DNA of 64,000 nucleotides from Gibbula magus (GCA_936450465.1 OW388305.1:56534625-56598624); one strand, 5' to 3'. Positions 11,244 to 24,000 are shown, counted from the first letter of the stretch. The notes: generated from the sequence alone by a model not told the origin. Numbers and translations are program-made.

Positions 11244-11639
11244 TTAAAGTTATCCGTCATATTGCCTTCATTTCCATACCAGGTACCCAATTGCAATGCT
11301 GGGTGAACAGAGGCACATTTTGAATGAAGTCACTTGTCCAAGGTTACACCACACGTTTCACAACCCATGTCTTTGTAGGGCAGGGAATCGACCCTTCAAA
11401 CTCTCAGATTATCCAGCCACAACGCAGGTTACCCATACTAGCGGCGCTTATTGTTGCTGAACTTCACCGAACTGCAATTGAGCTATGCACAGGAACAAGT
11501 GCCTCCATACATCATACAAGTGTGTAGCTTATCGATATTTAACACATTAGTAATTATAACGCATATGGGTAACACAAATACTTAAGAGAAAATCTAATTT
11601 TAGAATATGAGAAAACCAACTTTCTTGGACGTTTCGGAG
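11244..11639. other. No gene recognised
   Basis: Unremarkable mixed sequence downstream of the sulfotransferase gene. No clear AATAAA signal on the minus strand was found between 11500 and 11968. Confidence 0.4.
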
Positions 11640-11885
11640 AATATGCCTTCACCCTAACCAGGTGGAATGAGGTTCATAGCAAGATTGGATACATTTATAT
11701 AAAGGAATGTTTTACAATTGTGAGGAAACATAAATTGAATCGCCGTGGTACTGCGTAGAAATTCAGGGTACCATTGCACCAAACCGTACTACATGTAGAA
11801 CAGTTCTCCAAAGAAGACAGTTTCCGAGCTCCTAGCGGGATTCGAACGAAGCCAAACACACTAACCATTGTGCTATTCCGTTGTT
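11640..11885 (-). mobile_element. tRNA-derived SINE just downstream of the sulfotransferase stop
   Basis: On the minus strand from about 11885 an A box (AATAGCACAATGGTTAGTG) and B box (GTTCGAATCCCGC) start a SINE. Its body repeats the GTACGGTTTGGTGCAA and CGCAGTACCACG blocks of the 9135-9345 copy and its tail the TTCCACCTGGTTAGGGTG block. The start lies only about 84 bases past the stop codon of the sulfotransferase gene and the SINE is on the same strand, so it is probably part of that gene's 3' untranslated region. Confidence 0.85.
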
Positions 11886-11968
11886 TGAATACACTGATTT
11901 GTTATACATAATCGCCTTAACAATGTTACACAATATTCGTCATTATGCGGATTCAGTAGGAGTTCTAG

Positions 11969-12093
11969 TTAGACATCTTTGTCTCTGGAATACAAGTTAT
12001 AAAATCTGGATCCCGCCATCTTCTCCTCATACACACGGTAGTAGTCCTCCAGCATCTCCTCTGTAAAGTAATTCCTCCAGTCTCCAAACGTCC
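11969..12093 (-). CDS. Sulfotransferase exon 6 (C terminus and stop)
   Basis: After the acceptor TTTTCAG the exon completes codon 271 and reads TFGDWRNYFTEEMLEDYYRV, then YEEKMAGSRFYNLYSRDKDV and TAA at 11969-11971. RKG..GDWKNxFT is the signature at the PAPS-binding C-terminal end of cytosolic sulfotransferases. The overlapping dimer motif KxxxTVxxxE is only partly kept here (R-N-Y-F-T-E-E-M-L-E). Confidence 0.92.
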
Positions 12094-15000
12094 CTGAAAT
12101 GTTTTTAATATTTTGATCAAGCCTACCTAGCCCGTGCTTGTGTGTGCTTTCGTTTTATCTGTTTGATATCAGCTAAAATGTTATTTGCACCTAAAACTAA
12201 ACCACCATGCTTACCTTTTCTGAACAGGACACTTCTGTCCCCAATTTTAAAGGCGAAGTTTTCCTTATCTGCTTTAAACTTTTCAAACTTGCATTTGTCG
12301 ACAATTTCTTCACAAAGTTCATCATTCCGTGGCAGGTTGAGAAAGTCTGACAATTTCTTTATTTGTTCCAGTGGATCCTGTTGAATAAACGAGATTTGCT
12401 GTGATATTAGGAAAGCATGAATAATCTTATAATGATCACTTAGTAAGGGTTATTAATGAATAAATTAAGACTTTGAAATGTATGTGATATGCTCTCTGCT
12501 GATTGGATTAAACAAGGTCATGTGACAGGTATACATTCTCATATACAGAAGATTGACAGCTGAAAAGGATAACCTTCATACTCTGACGTTTACATAAACT
12601 AACCTGCGGTACTACTTTATCATTGTATCATTGCGCAATTATGATACTGCTATCACATGCTCTTTTCTTGATCGAACTTTTTAAAAACCTTACAAAGTGA
12701 ATTCTAATTGTACTTTGATTGAAACAGCATTTAAGAACCAAACATTAAATACTTTAATCATATTCCCTGTTAACTACATGTTCGTTTCGCGCGTGGTAAC
12801 ACATAAGTGGTATCATTGTGGGCGGAGCTTAGCGCCTGATCTAAGACAATACTAAACATTTGTTTTATCATGCACTGTACATTTTTTGCAGAGATTTATT
12901 GACGGTTTTTAAGTTCAAGGAAACTGTAGTATAAATGCCGTTGACAAGCTCCGGCATTTATACCAGTTTAACTTGCACCTTTCAAACCGTTGTTAAGCCA
13001 GTGAACAAACACATTATGAAATATTTTTCTAAATCACTTTGAACATATGGCAACTCATTGTCTCCTGACAAAAGTTCAACGAGTTACATCGCATTCTGTC
13101 ATTGTGTCACTCTGAATTTTGTAACTAGAGGTGTTGCAAAACATCATCATATTTGTACATTCGGTACTAATAAAGTAGTCTTTGGTCTCGAGTAATAATT
13201 CGAAAGCAATATGAGTGATACATTGCCAGTGTATCTTAGTAGTTTCTCAGTCGTCCATTTTAAAATTAACACAGCAATATATTTAAATTACTAGGGCGCG
13301 ATATTGAGAAACCTGTTTTACATAATGCTGTGTAGAGTTACCTGTAGAGCTTCCTCGTACACCTGGATGTGTACAGGTACGTCTGGGTGTTCATCAAACC
13401 ACTTCTCAGCATCCCGTAGATGTGACAGCATACTTGTAGAGTCGACTGTAATGGAATACATAAGATATGTAGCAAGATGTTTACCTCATCACGTTGTATT
13501 CTTATAGTTGCATATATGGACTTTAGTGGATTAAAGAGATGCCTTGTTAATTATTATAATAGAATTGATCAATCGTTTAGTTCATCAACGTATGTTTTAT
13601 TTATCATACAATGGATGGTGTTCTCGGCAGGTTAAAGGCAACTGATATTTTCGGTATCCGCTGGGGTCATATACAGATAAAGATGCAAATTATAGAGGTC
13701 AAGTGACCGAACTTCTTTTGAAAATTACGTCACAGGCGTTAACATTTCAAAATGTCAAAACCGTAACACTTGCAATAGCGTAACAGCTTTATGAACATAT
13801 ACATGCTTCATTTCATATAGATCTACATCAATTTGAGAAATGTCAAAACAAACATTGGACAATGCATAGTGTAAAAATATTATTATGATCACTCAGTGCC
13901 AAAACATGTTCATCGCTAGTTGAAATCTACCGAGCAAACACAGGCAACAGGTAACAAAGGCAGTTTGAGTCACATATTCATTTATCGAACGTCAATCTTC
14001 ACTGTTCGATAATGTGACTTTTGTAAAGGGGATTTTAGAATTAGCTGCCTAACATTCAGTTTAGCTCTTCGTGTGGTGTGAGTCGCCATTTGCAACCGGG
14101 CGAAGGGGAGCAACTATCGCCCCTTCGACATGGACTCGCCCACGGTCATGGTTATAAGCAAGCGATAGGGCGCGAGTTCGAAATTTTCTGTCATTTACCG
14201 TGAGAATAGCACGCAGAGCAGTTGCCTTTGAAATTAATGTTGTCATGCTTTTTCGCGCAAAATGAATGAAGAATGACATTTTATGATAAAGAAGTTATCA
14301 TGCTCGTGTGTTTTGGGATGGTAAATATCGTGCATCTGGAATAAACACAATGTATTTAGCTCGCCAAGGCTCGCAAAATACAATGTATATTCCTAATGCA
14401 GGATAGTGACCATCCCAAAACACACTCTCACGATAACCTCTATTTATTTCACCTCGATGTAATTGGTAAAATAGACACCGATTACGATGACAATCTTACC
14501 TTTACCGTCGAGGTATAGATACAAAAAGTCCTTGAACTCTCCCTTATATGCAGTATATGGTAGATCCCGATACAAGTGATACAGCGACACAGCCACATCT
14601 TTAGGATCTCTCACAGTATAGACAACCTTGCATTTCTTCTCAGCCAGTTGTTCCGGGGCATCTGACAGACACATGTGGGCACATATGATCCTTGGAGATG
14701 GTTTCTTTTCGTATTCCTCAGATGTACGTACTTCTATGTGTTCGGTGGTTTTACTCCTTTCTATTGTTTCAGCTTTCCCATGTATTAGCATGCTCATCCT
14801 CTCGTAGGTCCAGTTTGTGCCTTATAGGTTGAAACAACATTCAATATTTTAAAAATTATATTTCAATGAATTAACATGTCACCCTATTCTCTTCCACAAA
14901 GTTCACTCAAGTCATATTTTCGATCGTGACCTCTAGTCTATTATGACCTTTATCCTACGTTTCCGTTATCATTGGAAAATGTCACCTTCACAACGGCGTC

Positions 15001-18000
15001 GCTGATTGCAAAACTACCGTCTAATGCAACCAATCAGGACTCAGCCGAGAAATGAGAAGGTTACAATCGAACATCTAAAGGGAGTAAACTCTGTGTGAAG
15101 AGAATGTCTTATTATTTGATATTCTTGAATAACACTTGTTATTACTCACCCGTTGAGAATATCACGGTTTAATAAATCTACCGTGTTATTACACTTAGTG
15201 TAATAACATCGCGTGCTGCCGATTGACGTGACGTCATAATGGCAAAAATATGACTCGCTTTCACTCGTTAAACCACAAACCACTCACTCGTTTCATAAAT
15301 ATGTTATTAAACGGAACGTCGCTTAGTATACTCTATCAATCATATGACGTCATCGTAACAATAAAAGTACCTAATAGGATGACCTTGATTAAACAATAAG
15401 GGATATTGACAGCTCCATTCATAAAAATACACGATTTAAAAAAAAATCTACTAAAAATGTGTGTATAGCTCACCTGTGAAGTAGATATCATATGTTTACA
15501 CTCGTGACTGCGTCACTCGTGAAAACATCAATTCCTGCTAAATATACAGATATACATGCTTTTCGACGAGAAATGTAAATTATCCTCTATGTGTTACAAG
15601 ATATGAAATAACCATTTTGTAATGTTTGAATAACACACTACTGTCCATTGTGGGTAATTATATATGTCACGGGCAATATCCGATCTCATACAGTATTCAC
15701 AGGACATTTTCTAAAACACACGTGAGTGTGTTTCAACTTCCCCCACAAGTCATAATACGCGGTGTGTCAATCACTTGCTAAGTTATACCTTGCTGCGTTT
15801 TGCTATGTAGAATTGGGATTTGCGAGGGAAGCTCGTGTGTGTGATAATTATAACCTTTATGCAAATCTCTTTTGATTTTTAAAACATATATTCTCCAATA
15901 TAACTTCCAATAAATAACTTCTTTAAAGGGGCAGTAGCACGTTTTTTCGCTGAAATTAGTCGATGAAATGTATTTGAAAAATAATGTCACCAATAGTCAA
16001 ACACCCTTCTCTTTTTTCCGAAAATCAAGTTAAAAATGAGTGAACATGGTTCCGTAAAGCCATGGGAATCGTTTTTATCATTCAAAATAATACGATGTGT
16101 TCACAATAAAATGGCCGCCATACAACTTTTGCTGTATACGCAACACTGTAATTACCGCTACGGATAACTTATATTATTATATGCAGCACAGCTTATAAAG
16201 AAAGGAGCTCAACGCTTTATGCGTTGGGGCAATGATATTGTTGAAAACGACTTAATTGATATTGGTAAAATCTCAAGCTACCTGTTCGCAGGAAGCCTGG
16301 GAAGTATACATCATCAGTTCTCAACTGAAAGGACCTGATTGTACGAAGAGTGTCGGGATCGTAGAATGCATTGTAATATTTGTTGTTAAATGTTTGCATT
16401 CTGAGTTGTTTTCCTCCTTTGTCAGTGAAATAGACGATCTCCATTTTACTTTCATCCCTCTCATATCCTTTACCATCGAGCTGAAACAGAAACAATAAAA
16501 GACTAGCGTACACGTTCATCATATAAAAGCTGTTACCAGATATGTATCTTATTATTGCTACAAAATGCCAAAATAATCATGATAAAGTTAATAATTGATT
16601 TGTACCTTCATCTGGTGTTTGTAAAGGTAGGTTCAAATATTCATCAGGATTTGTTGGTTCAGATTAACACTGGGATTTGTAGGTTAAAATAATCACCAGG
16701 ACTTAATTAAAGTGTTTCTTCAAATGCCCTCGTTCAATTTAAAAACAGCACATTGCTTCCCTTTCCTTTTTGAAAAATTTCAATTGATATTTTACGTAAA
16801 TGTGAAGCTTTGTTAGATCACTGTGAAAACCGTTTTATCACATACATGTAACATTCTTATTCCTATTCTTTCTTTAACGGCTAAACTGTTTGTTATATCG
16901 AGGATATTGGTCTTTTCGTGACAAATAGCATGTTGCACCTCTCGTGAACTATTAACTATTCTATCGAGATGATTTAAACATAAACATGATAAACAGATAT
17001 TATATCTATTATTTAAATACCTATCTGTTGACTAGACCTACTTTGCCTTACCTCCTATAGGTAATGCTATTTCAACCTTAACACAGACGAACTTGAAGAG
17101 TGGAGAAGGGGTGCGTAAAATCCTTTATCTAAGGGGCGGTAAGTCTAGGTGGTCCCGTGACGTCACTACCTGTTCATGTCACTCTCCTATTAGTTGCAGA
17201 GCAAGACAGACGCGTTTGTTTTGTTCTGAGACTGGGTATTTTTAGCGACTTGGTTGCTAACTTGCTAGCTATCTCTTACTATTTTGAGGGATATTTTCAA
17301 CTGCTATATATACAATTCGTCGTTAGCAGGTTGTTTAACAATCTGTTTTAGTAGGTGTTGGGGTACAAGGGCATTGTTGACATGTGCTTGATGTGTGGCC
17401 GCCCGAGAGGTAGCTGCTTGCCTTGCACGTGCAGCTCGTGTCCTTGTGTTTCTCTCACCTGTCTTCATTGACTGCTTCGGTTCGCACGCCTTGTAAGGCG
17501 TACCCTCCGCCAGTCACCTTCGACTGTTGGTTGTTGACTCGCTTCGCCATACGCCTGTGACTTGCTTCGCTTGTCATTCGCGTCCGCCAGTCATACGCCT
17601 TCGGTTCGTATCAACTACCTACGCGTCTCCAGTCACTCGCCTAGCTTATCAGTACGCGAGCGGACCCTTCCCCAGTCATTCGCCTTTGGCTTGATTCTAC
17701 TGTACTAGCATCTACTCGCCAGTGTCTCGCTTACGCCAGTCACTCCCTTCGCTAGTCTATCGCCTTAGGTTGAAATCGACTGGACTCGCTCCGTCTCGCC
17801 AGTGATTCGCTTCGCCAGTTATTGGTTTCGCCTACCATTCGCCTTTGGCTTGATTCTACTGTACTAGCATCTACTCGCCAGTGTCTCGCTTACGCCAGTC
17901 ACTCGCTTCGCTAGTCCATCGCCTTAGGTCGAATCAATTTGACTCGCTACGCGGCGGACCCCCATTCGACAGTTTCCCCTTTGGCTCGATTCTACTTGAC

Positions 18001-21000
18001 TCACATCTACTCGCCAGTGTCTAGCTTACGCCAGTCACTCGCTTCGCTAGTCCATCGCCTTAGGTTGAAATTGTGGGGTTCGTTTCGTCTCGCCAGTGAT
18101 TTCCTTCGCCAGTCACTTGCTTCGCCAGTCTTTCGCCTTAGGTTCGATTCTACTGACTCGCAACTACCCGCCAGTGTCTCGCTTAGGCCAGTCACTCGCT
18201 TCGCCAGTCTATCGCCTTAGGTCGAATCAACTTGACTCGCTACGTGGCGGACCCCCCTTTGACAGTTTCCCCTTTGTCTCGATTCTACTTGACTCGCATC
18301 TACCCGCAAGTGTCTAGCTTACGCCAGTCACTCGCTTCGCTAGTCCATCGCCTTAGGTTGAATCTGTGGGGTTCGTTTCGTCTCGCCAGTGATTCGCTTC
18401 GCCAGTCACTTGCTTCGCCAGTCTTTCGCCTTAGGTTCGATTCTACTGACTCGCATCTACCCGCCAGTGTCTCGCTTAGGCCAGTCACTCGCTTCGCCAG
18501 TCTATCGCCTTAGGTCGAATCAACTTGACTCGCTTCGTCTCGCAAGTGACTCGCTACGCCAATCATTCGCTTCGCCAGTCATTCGACATATTCTTGATTC
18601 TACTTGACTCGCATCGTCTCGCCAGTGTCTCGCTTAGGCCAGTCACTCGCTTCGCCAGTCTATCGCCTTAGGTCGAATCAACTTGACTCGCTTCGTCTCG
18701 CAAGTGACTCGCTACGCCAATCATTCGCTTCGCCAGTCATTCGCCATATTCTTGATTCTACTTGATTCGCATCGTCTCGCCAGTGTCTCGCTTAGGCCAG
18801 TCACTCGCTTCGCTTGTCTATCGCCTTAGGTCGAATCAACTTGACTCGCTTCGTCTCGCAAGTGACTCGCTACGCCAATCATTCGCTTCGCCAGTCATTC
18901 GCCATAGGCTTGATTCTACTTGACTCGCATCGTCTCGCCAGTGCCTCGCGTAAGCCAGGCACTCGCTTCGCCAGTCTATCGCCTTAGTCTCGTCGCTCGC
19001 GTTAGGCCCGATTCGATTTGACTTGCGTTAGTGATTCACCTCGTCTACGCTACGCGTGCGAGTGTCTCATCTTTCGCTCTCCTGCGTGAGTGACTCGACT
19101 GTCACTACGTCACGTGTGTTAGTGTTTCGCCTGCTCCGCCATGTACTCCGCTTTTTGCACGAATTGCAGAGGGATGTCACGGCCATTCGCAAGTCCGTGG
19201 CCGATAGGGCTTCGCTTCAGAAATGTGCGTCGTCTTATCCGAATCCTATAGGGGTTCGAGAGATTCGCTCTCTCCCCCTTCGCGTTCGCGTTCACGTTCT
19301 CATCCGCGGACTCGAGCTTTGTGTAATTACAACAACTAAGGTGTTTCGCGTCGATTTGCCGGTTATTCAACTCTTCCATTCGTCACTAGTCTCCCGAGGA
19401 GGCGGTAGACTTTGTACTTACGGGCGGATGATTTGGACAGGGAGTCGCCGGTTTCTTCCGACTCCGCTAGGGGTTGAGAGATTCGCTCTCTCCCCCTTCG
19501 CGTTTGCGTTCTCGTCCGTAGACTTGTACGTCGCCTCCCCCTTCGCCAGACAGACGTATGTCACCTTTGAGACTTAAGGTCAGCGGACCCTCCACACCCA
19601 AGAGCAAGAAGAAGAAGGCCAAGAAGGATAGGTTTGACCAAGTCAATCCGGACCTCCTTCTTGCGTCCGTTAAGGACAGGGTCTCTTCATTGCTGGATGC
19701 TCGGTTGGGTCCGCTGGCTTTGCCTAGTCTCACGATCCCCGCTACTACGCTTGATCGTGAACCCAATGCGGACTGCGTGTCTCATGGTTCGCGTCCCACG
19801 TCTTCAAGGGCATCCGGGTCCGCTGACTCCTCGCGGGTTTCTCAAAACCCTATGCGTCGTGCCACGGTGGTGTCGACCACCCGGGATTCCTCGCTAGACT
19901 CGGCGGAGCGTGACGTCCGCTTCGTTGAGGTCTCGGACCCTCTGTTCATCAATATAGTGTCGGATGCAGAGGGTGTGGGGTTGTCAGAGGATCCGCCGGT
20001 TATCGACAAAGTCCCAAGGCTGTCGGAGATGGCCTCGTTCGCGGAGGTACCACTCAGTCAGGTCAGCGTGTCGGGACCCCGTTCGTCAGCAACCAGGAAG
20101 GCTTCCTTTTGTTCTGATGGGGACTTAGCTCGCGCGCGGGAAGGGGAAGTCTCTCACGTAGGCTTCGCTTCGCCAAGCATTCGCTTTGCCAAGCATCCGC
20201 TTCGCCAAGCATCCGCTTCGCCAGTCATTCACCTTCGAGTTGAGTCAGCTTGACTCGCGTTGCCTCGCCAGTGACTTGCCTTGCCAGTTACTCGCTTCGC
20301 CAACTTTTCGCCTTAGGCTCGATTCTTCTTGACTCGCATCATCTCGCAAGTGACTCGGTTCGGCAGTCACTCGCCTCGCCAGTCATTGAGACTCGACTCG
20401 CCATATAGGCTCGACTCTGCGTTGACGCGCCTCGTCTCGCCTGTGATTAGCTTCGCCAGTGTCTCGCCTCGCCAGTGGCTTGCCTCGCCAGTCACTCGTT
20501 TTTCTCCTGTCACTCTCTAATCATTCGCGTTAGGTGAGTTTCGACTCGACTTGAGTGCCTCATCTCAACCTTGCGTATTACTCACTTAAGCGTCTCGTTA
20601 TCTACGTTTGTGAGGATACACTCTTGGTGTTGTTGAAGTATTTAACTATCGGAAGGGTTGTTGTCTTAGTGTCGGAACTGAGTTCTTACACTGCTTTGTT
20701 TAGGTGTTTCGTATCAGTGACTCGTTTGTCATTCACCTCGTCTGGATGACGCGAGTTAGTGAATCGCCGGTCACTCTTCTGTTTAGGATAACATAGATGT
20801 GTCCTACTCTAAAACCAGCTATCTACAGGTTTCTACGTTTCGTTTGCTTAATGCAAACTTCCTCAAGATCACTTTTTTGTTTAGTGATGTGAGTGCCACT
20901 CACCTGTCACTCACCTCGTCTAAACTACATGCATTAGACTGTCACTCACGTCGTCTAAATTAAGAGCGTTAGTGATTCGCCTGTTACTCATCTGTTGTCT

Positions 21001-24000
21001 GTCACTCACCTGTTGAGTGACTTGAGTATCACTCACCTGTCACTCACCTCGTCTAGATTACATGCGTTAGGGGCTCGGCTGTCACTCACCTTGTTAGGTG
21101 ACTAGACTGTCACTCGCCTCATCTAGATTACACGCGTCAGTGGCTCGCCTGGCGCTCACCTGTTAAGTTACTTGAGTGTCACTCACCTCGTCTGGATAAC
21201 ACGCTTTAGTGGTTCGTCTGTCACTCACCGGCTAAGTGACTCGACTGTCTCTCACCTGTCACTCACATCGTCTAGCTTACTCGCTTCAGTGGCTCGTCTG
21301 TCACTCACCTGTTAAGTGAATTGAGTGTCATTCACCTCCCCTAGCTTACACGCGTCAGTGGCTCGTTTGTCAGTCACCTGTAAGTGACTGGATGGTCTCG
21401 TCAAGGTCTCGACTATCACTCACCTAGTTACTCTACTTCCGCCATTTTTGCTTCACTATGTACTCTGCGTTTTTGTAATTGCAGAGGTAGGAAGTCTGCT
21501 AGGACTTGCCTTGTATGAAGTGCAAGGAACTGTGTAACGAGTGTGTCACTCTATTGTCTTCAGGTTTCCGGGCGTATGTTTCAGTCATTCGTAAGTCCAT
21601 TGCTTCGTCCTTGAAGAGTTCAGCACTACTTCGGGTCAAGTCGGGTTTTTTTCTCCCTTTCGGCAATTGCCAACCTATGTCTCCCATGTAGGTAGCCAAG
21701 GCTTCAGGAACCTGTTTCCGATTCAGCCGCGGAGAGATCTGCTCCTCAGCAGGCCAAGCGGAAGGTTACACGTGAATCCTCAGGGTTTCTGCCTTCTCGC
21801 TTGGCTTGTGTTAAAAGAGGGCTAAAGAGCAGTGGATACTCGAGGTCCGTCGCCAATGCCAAAGCTACCTCTCATAGGAAGACCACTAGGAGACTCTATG
21901 TTTTCCAGTGGCAGGTCTTCGCCTCCTTCTGTGCTCGGAGAGATTTCAACCCAGTAATTAGTATACCTACGCTACACCAGGCGTCTTAAGGCGTCATCGC
22001 TTAATACCAACAGGTCTGCTATCCTCTCCGTTCTCAGGAAGAGGGGGCGGGATAGCGCAGTGGTTAGCGCGTTCGGTTTCGGATCAAGAGTTCAAGGGTT
22101 TGAATCCCGCCAGGGGCACGGCATTTTTGTCTCTAGTAGAGAATGCAGTAAGTTTTGGGTGCAGGCTACACTGAACTTCAGTGCAGTATCACCCATGGTT
22201 CGCTAGTCAAGCCGTTGCTCGCAGGTTTCACCGCAATGCATAGCCATATCGTGTTCGGGCTTTCTCCCTGCCGTAATACTAGCAGCCGCGATATAAGTGA
22301 AATATTCTTGTAAGCGGCGTTAAACCCTAACTCACCTCATCTCGGTAAGAGGTCTCCAGGGTTAGTTGTGTCGGTCCTCATGGGCCTTCATTAAAACCTT
22401 CCGCTCTGTGGACGGCAGAACAAAGCTTAGTCCCCCTGAGAGGGACTTAGCAAATGTGCTCAACCATCTTCGCTCCAATACGTATGAACCGCTCTCTGGC
22501 GTACCCCTCCTCCCTCTCACCATCAAGGTCATTTTTCTGATGACCATTTCGGAAATCCATGCCTTGCAGGCGGAACTTCTACGTTTTGAGGTCTGGGAGG
22601 GGGGATCCGCCTCTCTTGGGTTGGCGCCCGACCTTGTCTGTAAGAACCAGGCAGCTGATGAAGCTGGCCGTACGTTTTCTATCCCGACTCTGGGTTCTGA
22701 CTCAGGAGAGGTGGATCTCTCTCTGTGTCCGGTGAGGGCTTTGAGCGTGAACACGCAGCGTACCCGCAGGCTGAGAGATGGCAGGCGTCGTCTGTTCTTG
22801 CCTCACTCGCCGTGGAGAACCAAGGAGCTAGATAAGCGAGCGTTGGGGGTGTATCTAAGGTCAGCTGTCATTGATGCGTACAATGCCGCTGACTTGCCTC
22901 CGTCTTCGCGTTCATACCCTCATGAGATCCGCGCAGTATCAGCCACGATGGCGTATCACTGCAACATCGCGGTTTCGGATGTCATGGCAGGATGTTTTTG
23001 GCGTTCATCAGAGGTTTTCGCCAACCATTACCTACGAGATGCCTCAACAGCAGATCTTGAAGGCATCTCTAGGCTGGGTCCACAGATCTTCGCTCAGGCG
23101 AAGGTGGTCCCCCCAACCAGACCAAGAAGGGGTCAACCCCCTTAGGAGCTTTAAGTCTCATTGTAAATAAACATTGTTTACATTGCTAGCTCTCGTGTCT
23201 GTCGGTTTTTTCTTTAACTTCGCTTTAACACCCCCCTCCCTGTTGGGGTTTGGGGGGGCAGTGTGTTGATCGGAAGTTGAGTGGCAGGGTTATCTCTTCG
23301 ATCCGCTAAGCGGTAGAGATGGTATCTCCCGGGCTTTACCTTGTCCTCACCACAGGGTGGAGGACTCGTAGGTTAGCTTACACTCAGGGCTAGTGGCTGG
23401 TCTCGTCACTACCACGTATCTACTGACCCGCCTCCTTGCGGTGGGATTCTAGGCAAAGTAGGTCTAGTCAACAGATAGGTATTTAAATAATAGTACGTTT
23501 TTGATTAAACGTAATTATTTATACTTACCTGTTGACTAGACCTACGCTCTAGGCCCTCCCATCCTCCCCACTTGGTCTGTCTTGCCTTTTGGGACTTTCG
23601 GAGAGTGACATGAACAGGTAGTGACGTCACGAGACCACCTAGACTTACCGCCCCTTGGATAAGGGATTTTACGCACCCCTTCTCCACTCTTCAAGTTCGT
23701 CTGTGTTAAGGTTGAAATAGCATTACCTATATAGGAGGTAAGGCAAAGTAGGTCTAGTCAACAGGTAAGTATAAATAATTACGTTTAATCAAAAACGTAC
23801 TATTATATCATTGTTTTGGTGTTTTATGTTGAAGTTTAGTGATTTCAATGGTAAACATACATCCTTTGCATGGCGAAACTATGACGTCATAACATTGTCC
23901 CGATGACGTAACGCGAGTGAAGATATAGAGGAGGTAGCGTCCCATACTGCCTACAGTCCCAATCTGCCTAACATGTTCAGGTCCAGTGATCAGGAAGTCA

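Larger units (their letters stand above)
17006..23806 (+). mobile_element. DIRS-type tyrosine-recombinase retrotransposon (non-autonomous)
   Basis: A 6.8 kb insertion in intron 1. It has about 164 bp inverted terminal repeats (17025-17187 and 23600-23764), a gag-like frame (19558-20253), a broken tyrosine recombinase (about 21703-23145) and an internal complementary region (23451-23545). That last feature defines the DIRS group: it is the reverse complement of the two element ends joined head to tail. DIRS elements are thought to integrate a circular cDNA through their recombinase and so leave no target duplication, and none is seen. A 7 bp CTATTAT is common to both outer ends and to the complementary region. 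No reverse transcriptase, RNase H or methylase frame is visible; satellite-like DNA occupies that space. The ends are intact while the genes are not, so this is probably a copy moved by proteins from another element. Confidence 0.93.

Noticed and set aside
14061..14279. 72 aa minus-strand frame in intron 3
   Set aside because: No motif, no splice partners; lies between repeat elements.
16482..16522. Alternative sulfotransferase start at 16520 giving a hydrophobic leader
   Set aside because: The bases form the polypyrimidine tract and AG of a good splice acceptor; cytosolic sulfotransferases have no such leader.
17939..18607. Set of 60-93 residue frames with similar sequence, at first sight a small gene family
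   Set aside because: They are successive units of the satellite-like array read in a stop-free frame. They have no coding signature and are open on both strands.
17006..23806. Crypton or LTR retrotransposon instead of DIRS
   Set aside because: There are no direct terminal repeats, and the internal complementary region with inverted ends is specific to DIRS-type elements.
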